From contig JADGJL010000698.1 of assembly GCA_027600665.1 (NCBI GenBank), positions 1 to 15,311 of the forward strand: 15,311 nucleotides of DNA, given 5' to 3'. Shown here piece by piece: positions 8,873-15,311 of this stretch. Position numbers and translations under genes: made by a program. The stretch is from Irineochytrium annulatum. Lineage: Eukaryota > Chytridiomycota > Chytridiomycetes > Chytridiales > Chytridiaceae. Under the pieces are notes generated by a model, which did not search any database, was not told the origin of the DNA, and worked only from the letters and a program-made list of their open reading frames with translations. How positions within the stretch are numbered: the first letter of the stretch is position 1; every line of letters starts with the position of its first letter.

Positions 8873-10055
8873 AGTGAAGTTGACAATTCCACTCCGACGA
8901 TACTCGACGTCGTTGATCTCTCCCCTTTCCTGTCCGCGGACGGGGGCGATGCGACCACCAAGGACGCGTCCGCCCGGAAGCTGATCGAGGCCGCTGAGCG
9001 ATACGGCGCCTTTTATGTGACCGGTCACGACGTGGACTTCCAGGTTCCGCTCAACGCCGCCAGGAAATTCTTCGATCTCCCAAAGGACGTCAAATTGGCC
9101 ATGTCGGTAAAGAAAGGCGGGTTTACGCGCGGCTACATTGGCCTTGGGAGCGAATCTGGCGGGACAGCGTTGGAGGTGAAGGAGGCGTTCAGGTTGGTTG
9201 TTGGATTCTTGGCTCATCATAAACGCGTGCACGAAGCTACGGCTACGACTGGGACGCGACAAAACCGCCAACAAACCCGCTCCAAGGTCCCAACATCTTC
9301 CCCGAAAAATCCATCCTGCCCCAATCATGGCGGGACAACCTCCTGGGCTTCTACGACGAGAACGTCAGAGTCTCGAAGGCCATCACGCGTTGCTTGTCGC
9401 ACGCGCTCGGGCGGGACCTGAGCGCGTTTTGCGAGGGAGGGGAGACGATCAGCCTGATGCGGATGTTCCGGTACTTCCCTTATGGGACCGTCGACGGGGA
9501 GTTTAGGCCGGAGGTGGATCGAATTGGGTCCTCGGAGCACTCGGATTGGGGATTTTTGACGCTTATTGCGTCGGATTTGCCGGTAGGCGTGCGGCCCCCC
9601 ACCGTGTGGTTTTGCGTAATGGGTACTAACGTCCGCGAGGACAGGGCCTGCAAATCTGCGTCGCGGACAACAGGGGTGGGCGCACGTGGGAGACGGTCCA
9701 GCCCGTCCCCGGCGCCTTCATCGTCAATGCGGGCGACTACCTCTCCCTCATCACACAAGGCCGGGTCGCGAGCCCGCTGCACCGCGTTGCGACAGGCACG
9801 CGGGAGCGGACGTCGTTTGTGTTCTTCTTCTACCCCGCGTACGAGTCCAAGATTGACCCTGGTCAAGATACGGAGGCGGAAGGCGGGGCGGAGGCAGCGT
9901 CGCTTGCGCGGCTAAGCTTGTTCAAAAACCAAGCCGTGTCGGGGCGGAGCGGGGATGTGAAGGCCATCATGGAGAGGCTGAAAACGATGTCTTTTGGCGA
10001 GTACATTCATGAGAAGTGGGCGTCCGTGTTTCGGAATGGGGGTTATAATGGTTAG
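8870..10055 (+). CDS. Fe(II)/2-oxoglutarate-dependent dioxygenase, isopenicillin N synthase-like
   Basis: Exons 8870-9192, 9237-9582 and 9645-10055 give 359 aa. The introns are 44 nt (9193-9236) and 62 nt (9583-9644, with a GTACTAAC branch site). The N-terminal DIOX_N-type part has TILDVVDLSPFL, YGAFYVTGHDV, ARKFFDLPKDVKLAM and GYIGLGSESGG. The double-stranded beta-helix carries the iron ligands H209 and D211 (EHSDWGFLTLI) and H269 (SPLHRVATG), and the co-substrate-binding R278-T-S280 (RERTSFVFFFYPAYESK). All residues expected for activity are present. Members oxidise small molecules; the substrate cannot be told here, and no biosynthetic partner gene is nearby. In length and motif order it resembles the stand-alone oxygenases common in fungi and plants. 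The start fits because the first conserved strand begins at about residue 10. Confidence 0.9.
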
Positions 10056-10606
10056 AGCGACGAACACACACGCATTACTTGTTGACGGAGCTAGTATAAA
10101 TCCGCGTTTGTTGGATTGGAGGACGTTATGCATAGTAGGAGGCTTCATGACATTTGCAGGCGAGACGCGCTCTCTCGAACCTTGCGTGGGATGTCCTCGC
10201 GAGAACGGCGACCCAATCCCCATCGTCATGCGGCAGGGCGAGTCACAACATCGTTGTACGCCATGGCTCTCTTAGACCTCCATGTAGCTGTCGACAATAA
10301 GAATCATCACAGGAGTGATTCGTTTCAACAATCAAGTCATATGCTCACATTGTTGATTATTTTAGAGTAAATGTTTATTCACAAGAGTGTTCTTGCTAAT
10401 CCATTAATAGTGTACTCGACACTTTGTTATCAATAACTTGAGCTTGGAAAGAAGACCGTAAGAGGCATTAACAGAGCTAACAGCTATAACGCTACTTCGA
10501 AACACATAATAAAAAGGGGTTAACAAGTGTATCAGCTAATAGGGCTATTATAGGTGGTTAAGGAAGCAAGGGGAAATGTCTCTATTGGGGAAAACCTGTT
10601 ATGCAA
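10056..10606. other. Gene-free convergent spacer
   Basis: This 551-nt stretch lies between the tail-to-tail oxygenase and phosphatase genes. It is more AT-rich than the flanking exons, mainly from about 10280 to 10560. A TTTATT at 10374-10379 could be a minus-strand AATAAA for the phosphatase, though 228 nt beyond its stop; a plus-strand AATAAA is at 10508-10513. The short open frames here have no recognisable motif. Confidence 0.55.
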
Positions 10607-12463
10607 TCACGGGGTCTTGCCAGCGACGATGGCCTTGAAGATGGTGACAATCTCCTCAAACTCGTTCTCGATGTCGGTGATTTGGTCTGTGATAAACGCG
10701 GTGCGGGTTAGACGCTCTTTAAGCAATTTAAGAGCATAGAAAAATCTCACCAGAGAGCGAGATTTGCGGCGCGGCCGGGAGTTTGGTAAGGCAGTCCGTG
10801 CGGGGCGACGTGAGGTTGTAAACGCTCTCAAAGCTGCCAGCCCACGCGTCGCGCTGCGTCAAAAACGAATCCAGGCCAAACTCCTTCTTGATAGTGGCCG
10901 AGAAGCTCGAGTGCTCGAATTTAGAGTTCGCGGTCGGGCCCGAGGGGAAGGACATCACGGTTCCCTTCTTGATCCAAGGCGAAATCATGATAGTGGGTAC
11001 GCGGACCCCCAGGCGGTCGAACTTAAAGACGGTCGAGGAGGCGGAGGCAGCGTCGGGGCTCGGGATGCCCGAGTCAGGGGGCGAGACGTGGTCATAGAAA
11101 CCGCCGTGCTCGTCGTAGGTGATCTGTAAAACTCATGTTTGCGATCAGATATCTTGACGACGATGGTCAAAAAAAAATGCATATTATGTTGCTTACGATG
11201 AAGAGGGTTTGGTGCCAGTTCGGGCCGGCGCGAAGGGCCTCATAAATGTTCTTGATGAGCAACTCACCACGCGCGATGTCGTGCGGCGGATGGTTGTCGT
11301 TCGCGGGCACGCCGGGGAGGGAGAAGAGGATAGGGTCGATCATGCTAAAGGCCGGTAAGTTCCCGCTCGCGACGTCCGAGTAAAAGGTGTTCATGGTGTG
11401 GAGCTTGGTGAGGACGTCGGGGATGTTGCGGACGTCCTTGAAGACGAGCGAAGTCGGGACCTGGCCGAAGTAGTTCTTCCAGGAGACTTTGGCGTCGTCC
11501 AACGCTCCGAAGATGGACTTTTGCGGGAATCCGGACAGAATATCGGAGGCGCTGTTGAAGTACATTCCGTTCGATGTAGCCTGAAGAACACGTTAGCAAC
11601 AGTGCTTTTGTTGTCAAAAGTAAGTAATTAGGCAGAGTAAAATTAGGCAGGGTTAACAGAGGAGTGAGATTCCTCCGTCTAAAATAAGTGGGGTGGAACG
11701 AAAAAGACGCCCAAAAATTTAACGCGAGACAACTTACGCTCATGATGAACGCCCGATTCGGGAATGTGGGACCGGGCACTCCAGCGTACCTTATATTCCA
11801 TCAGTTATGTTACAACATCGCATGTATCTACCAGTGGTCGAACACAGCGTACTCGGAGGCCAGCGTCGTGGTGATTGGCAGCATGGCCGGATTGAAGCCG
11901 TCAATGACCTCGTGAAGCTTGGAGGCATCGGTGGTGTTCCACGCGACCGAGTTGGCCATGACGAAGCCGCTCATGGTGGCCGGACCCACTGACGGCGCGT
12001 TGATCGTGGGGATGTTGGGTCTGGTAGGCGAAAACAAGTATGAGCAACTCCATGCGTCCAGCTTCCCTCCGCGGTCACGTTCAACCACTGCTCACCCGTA
12101 GATCTCCTCCGTGACGCCGAGGACGGCATGGTCGGGGTCGTAGGTGGAAATGTACGTGGCCTTGTCGGTAGAGTAGATGGTTTCACCCGTAGGGGAAACG
12201 TTGCTCGCACCGTTCGGGATAGCCTCGACGCCCTGGCGTGTCCTGGCCCAGTACCCGAGGAAGTGGTCAAAAGACCTGTTCTCCATACACAGCTGCGCGC
12301 GGCGCTGGGTTAGTAACGTACCGCCGAAAGGAAGGGTAGAAGATTGTACCAGAACGATGTTCTTGATGTTGCCGATGGGGCCATAGGTCTTCTTGTTCCC
12401 ACCACCGCCAGCGAGGACGGCAGGGATGACGGCCGCGATGGTGACAACTTGGGTGAACTTCAT
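10607..12463 (-). CDS. Secreted phosphoesterase, acid phosphatase / phospholipase C family
   Basis: Seven exons give 462 aa: 12463-12350, 12292-12096, 12020-11832, 11789-11738, 11580-11197, 11123-10751 and 10686-10607. The introns are 57, 75, 42, 157, 73 and 64 nt and all keep phase. A signal peptide (MKFTQVVTIAAVIPAVLA) is followed by the family's first metal-site motif, LCMENRSFDHFLGYW (39-53). Then come YAVFDHWYAGVPGPTFPNRAF spread over two introns, NDNHPPHD, and the second signature ITYDEHGGFYDHVSPPD (313-329). The C-terminus resembles fungal PHOA-type acid phosphatases. Members hydrolyse phosphomonoesters or phosphodiesters outside the cell. Glu42, Asn43, Asp316, Glu317 and His318 fall where the family's conserved metal and catalytic residues lie. 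The protein looks complete. The first intron is stop-free and a multiple of three. Monoester versus phospholipid substrate is undecided. Confidence 0.9.
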
Positions 12464-13536
12464 AGTAGGGTAAAGTGTGGAGGTTCGACAGCGAGTTGCC
12501 CGGCCGAGCTTCTTTAAGGAAAGGCGAGCACCCGGCAGCGAGTACCGGTAACGCTAGCGCGTGCGATGTTAGGGGCGTGAATTCGGAGTCAGCATTACGT
12601 CCTACCGGCCGACGCGTGCGCGCGACCTTGCGGAAAAAGGGAATCCGAAAAATGGTATTAGATCCAACTTGCACGCTCGTTTACGCCGCGCTTCCACAGG
12701 CAAATTTGACGCTGGGAGAACATGGGTCCACCACATCGCGAGCTTGGGCCATGCAAAGTTCCTTTTCGGGCCACGGGCGCCACATGCGCCTCTTCCGCGC
12801 CTCCGTTACGCCGTCGTGTTTCTCTCGTCGGACCTTACCGCGTTTTCCGTGGGCGTCGCGGGCGTGCCGGAATTAGCGGAACCAAGTGCTAAGACGGAGG
12901 GCGGTCGCGATCACAGGGCCTCGGACCTGCCCGCGCCTTCCTCGCCGGCTCTGCAGCCCCTCAGGTCAAGGACTGCGGACCTGTCAGCTGCCCGCAGCCC
13001 GTCGCGTGGAGGACAGCTTCAGTTCAGCAGGATACATGTCCAGCATGTTCAGCGGGCGGCGCAGTAAATTAAAGCGCGGCTCTCGGACGTAGCATGGGCC
13101 ACACTACGCGCGATCCGCATGCAGAATGCTTGATCAGACGAGGTTGCCACGGGTCCATATTAATATAACTGGGCAATCCTCACTACCTTGGAACGCGTCA
13201 TCTAGCTCAGCACGCCCATATCTCGAAGCACTTTTGTTTTTAATCATTTCCTCTTGTTACCTTGTGGCATCTCGGTTCGCGCGATCCGCGCACTCGTGGA
13301 ATCTCTTGCAGTTTTAACGCGGCAGCGTTCGCCATCGACTTTAAGCACTTTGTTTTTTTCTCTATTTTCTTTTCTAATCATAGAGGCATTCTAGAATGTC
13401 TTCGGAATATCTATACCGTTAGCAAGCAAATTATCCGCTTCGCTTTGCCTCTCACCCAACCCGCAGCAAAAAAAATTACTCCATACCCGACTCTTCTAAT
13501 CTAAAGAAAAACCTATAAAGAGATGACCCATCTCTA
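12464..13536. other. Gene-free region upstream of the phosphatase
   Basis: This 1,073-nt stretch lies before the phosphatase start and after the kinase stop, so it should contain the phosphatase promoter. Open frames such as 12475-12876 (+) are rich in Arg/Ser/Thr/Ala with no family motif and no intron pattern. I saw no CACGTG near the phosphatase start. From about 13200 to 13500 the DNA becomes T-rich and AT-rich. No RNA gene is recognised. Confidence 0.5.
13519..13535 (-). terminator. Stem-loop directly after the kinase stop codon
   Basis: A perfect inverted repeat, AGAGATG (13519-13525) and CATCTCT (13529-13535), surrounds a 3-nt loop. On the minus strand it begins 2 nt after the TGA at 13539-13537, at the start of the 3' untranslated region. 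It could be an RNA hairpin or chance; there is no bacterial-style terminator context. Confidence 0.3.
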
Positions 13537-15311
13537 TCAAAACCCTGCGTGCACGACATGGCTCTGCATCTGCTCGAACTTAAACCGGTTCATGATGAGT
13601 TGGAATGTGGAGAACGCTCCTGTTCACGCCAAAAATATTTAGGTATTTGTGCAGACGATGTTCGAGATTATTACCTTGCTGTTGCGTGAACTGAATTCTC
13701 CATGGCCTCTGTCCACCTTCCTCACCGTTATTCGCTACAACCTCAACCTTGAACCTAACCCCCTTCAGCACCGGTGCCCCACTTCCCGCGACCATCAAAG
13801 ACTCAGCCGTCAGCGGTCCCGACTCCGTGACTGCAATTAACGGGCTGAACGGCACCTGCTCAGTTCCCCCGTTGGGTGATATCGCCGTTGGCGACTCCGC
13901 GCTCCCTCCATTGTTGCTCCCGTCAAACTTACACCTCAGCACGCCTTCCCGTCTCGACTGGTACTTGACGTCGTTCCGACCCAGCCAGCCGGTCACGTGC
14001 TCGACCGTTTCGTCGAACCCGTCGAAGGCGCTGTCAAAGTGGAAGACCTCGGGCTTAAAGTTGAAGAGGTTTGCAAACCAGGAGCGTTTGGCCGTCGTGT
14101 TGATGCCGCCCGGGGACGTCTGGTTTTGGGACTGATGCGCCGGGATCGCGGCGGAGTCTCCATCTGCGTTCGGGGAACGAAAAGATGCGGAAGGAGCAAG
14201 GTCAGTCGCGCCTCGAGTTGGAGGCAAACGAAATTCGAGCGGCTGCAATACAGCACCGCGCCGCCCATTGTTTTGCCACAAGAGGAAAAAAACACTCACG
14301 TGACAACTTGTTCCGCCTGCCGAAGCGTGGGCTCTCCGATGTCCCGCTATCCTGCATAGGCGACGGCGAAGGCGATCCCGAGTTTCCGCTGTCGGCCGAG
14401 CTGCCCGAAGCCGACCGCTCGGGGGCGACGGCCACGGACGTGGAGATGGTCAGGCGCTTCTTGAGATCCCGGAGCGCATTGGGGGATTTTGGAGTTGAGG
14501 GGATCTGGTGCGGGGATGAGCCGGTGGAAGAAGGAGTTGAGCTGTTCTCGGAGTTGTGGGCGTGGGACGAGCCGACGATGTGGTGGAAGAGGTGGTGGTG
14601 GTGATGAGGCTGTTGAGAGGTCGCACCACCGGAGAGCGCGGCGGTCAGCGGGCCATCACTCGGCGCGGTGGCGGGGCGCTGGGCGACGGTGGCGCTGCTG
14701 CCAAGGTGAGAGTGCGAGGCGGCTTTTTGATGCTGTTGATGTTGCTGTTGTGTGTTGGGGCCGGAGATAAGCTTCCCATCCTCGTCGTAGAAGTTGATCG
14801 AGGCCGCCAGGGGGCTGTTTACGCGGACGTGGCCGTGCGTCGCCGGCGGCGGGAGATACCTACGGAGGACAGTAAGTAACAGCGAACAGTAGATAGTTGA
14901 AGAATAAGGATGCGAACTTGTTCCTCGGCGACGTGGATGACTCGCTTACGACCCTCCTCCCGCTCTTCTCATTCACAGCCACCGCCGCACCACCCTGCAC
15001 CGTCGACATGACGGCCGAATCCATCGACCTATCTCCATTGCCGTTCCCATCCCCTAACCTCTCGACGCTCTTCCTCGGGTCGATGCTCGCGTCCCTCCCC
15101 GAGGACGGCCGAAGCTCCTCCGCACTTTTGACGGACATGATCAGCTCGTCCACGCTCCTACTTCCCGCATCCATCGACTGCTGCATCATCTCTCCACCAT
15201 GGCCCCTCGCATGCCCATGCCCCGCGCCGTTCATCATACCGGGCGGACATAGCGCGCCCATGCTCTGTCCGCCCCTCACGCCTCCCGACGGAAGCGGCAG
15301 CCCACCCGCAC
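13537..15311 (-). CDS. C-terminal part of a probable Gin4/Nim1-type kinase with fungal KA1-like domain (partial)
   Basis: The gene enters from the right edge. Proposed exons are 15311-14918, 14859-14300, 14163-13675 and 13619-13537; the introns are 58, 136 and 55 nt and all keep phase. About 507 aa are visible. The first part is a low-complexity linker rich in Gly, Ser, Gln and His, with RKSVERLGDGNG, HVRVNSPLAASINFYDEDGK and a His run near LFHHIVGSSHAHN. After KRSWFANLFNFKPEVFHFD comes a compact domain with WLGRNDVKYQSRREGVLRCKF, VLKGVRFKVEV and the end FTQQQGAFSTFQLIMNRFKF. Short linkers like this ending in (K/R)SWF..LF(N/H)FKP, a KVEV strand and a GA(L/F)STF helix fit the fungal KA1 domain at the end of CAMK/Gin4/Hsl1-type cell-cycle kinases, where it binds membranes. 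The catalytic domain would lie outside the window, so the kinase name is inferred. Confidence 0.62.

Noticed and set aside
8870..10055. Biosynthetic cluster around the isopenicillin N synthase-like oxygenase
   Set aside because: Neighbours are housekeeping or unrelated genes; no synthetase, transporter or regulator is present in the window.
12475..12876. 133-codon plus-strand open frame upstream of the phosphatase
   Set aside because: It has Arg/Ser/Thr-rich shadow-like composition, no motif, no exon pattern, and lies in the expected promoter of the minus-strand phosphatase.
13270..13290. GGTTCGCGCGATCC resembling a tRNA B box
   Set aside because: The spacing differs from GGTTCRANYCC and no acceptor stem, anticodon arm or A box could be folded around it.
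14556..14879. 107-codon plus-strand frame opposite the kinase exon
   Set aside because: Shadow of the minus-strand low-complexity Gln/His-rich linker; the minus strand splices into a coherent protein.

Overview
The window reads as compact eukaryotic nuclear DNA, most likely from a zoosporic (flagellated) fungus such as a chytrid or a relative. Reading frames are broken by many short introns: I infer 28, most of them 40-65 nt, several with a TACTAAC-like branch site. Protein families are fungal in style (a DUF1295 membrane protein, a secreted PLC-type phosphatase, a Gin4/Nim1-like kinase tail). One gene encodes a DNAAF5/HEATR2-type axonemal dynein assembly factor, a family expected only in organisms that build motile cilia or flagella. 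Organism and gene names are recognised by eye from protein motifs; no search was run.

Layout. (1) 1-416, +: 3' end of a gene for a small membrane protein, possibly V-ATPase assembly factor Vma12/TMEM199-like (weak). (2) 417-1232: gene-free, with short direct and inverted repeats. (3) 1233-2274, -: DUF1295/steroid-reductase-like membrane protein, 3 exons, 316 aa. (4) 2308-4985, +: SAS10/UTP3, small-subunit processome protein, 5 exons, 830 aa; only 33 bp separates its ATG from the divergent DUF1295 ATG. (5) 5162-8275, +: DNAAF5/HEATR2, 10 exons, 883 aa. (6) 8272-8867, -: unrecognised, probably mitochondrial, single-pass membrane protein, 2 exons, 182 aa. (7) 8870-10055, +: Fe(II)/2-oxoglutarate-dependent (isopenicillin N synthase-like) oxygenase, 3 exons, 359 aa. 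(8) 10056-10606: gene-free. (9) 10607-12463, -: secreted phosphoesterase (acid phosphatase/phospholipase C type), 7 exons, 462 aa. (10) 12464-13536: gene-free. (11) 13537 to the right edge, -: C-terminal ~507 aa of a probable Gin4/Nim1-like protein kinase, with its KA1-like end.

The genes do not form an obvious pathway; this looks like ordinary housekeeping neighbourhood. What stands out is how tightly they are packed. Gene 6 shares its stop with DNAAF5 inside a TTAA palindrome and starts 2 bp from the oxygenase ATG inside a CATTAATG palindrome. Its transcripts must therefore overlap both neighbours. I found no mobile element, CRISPR array, tRNA or rRNA, and no convincing new defence-type or biosynthetic system.
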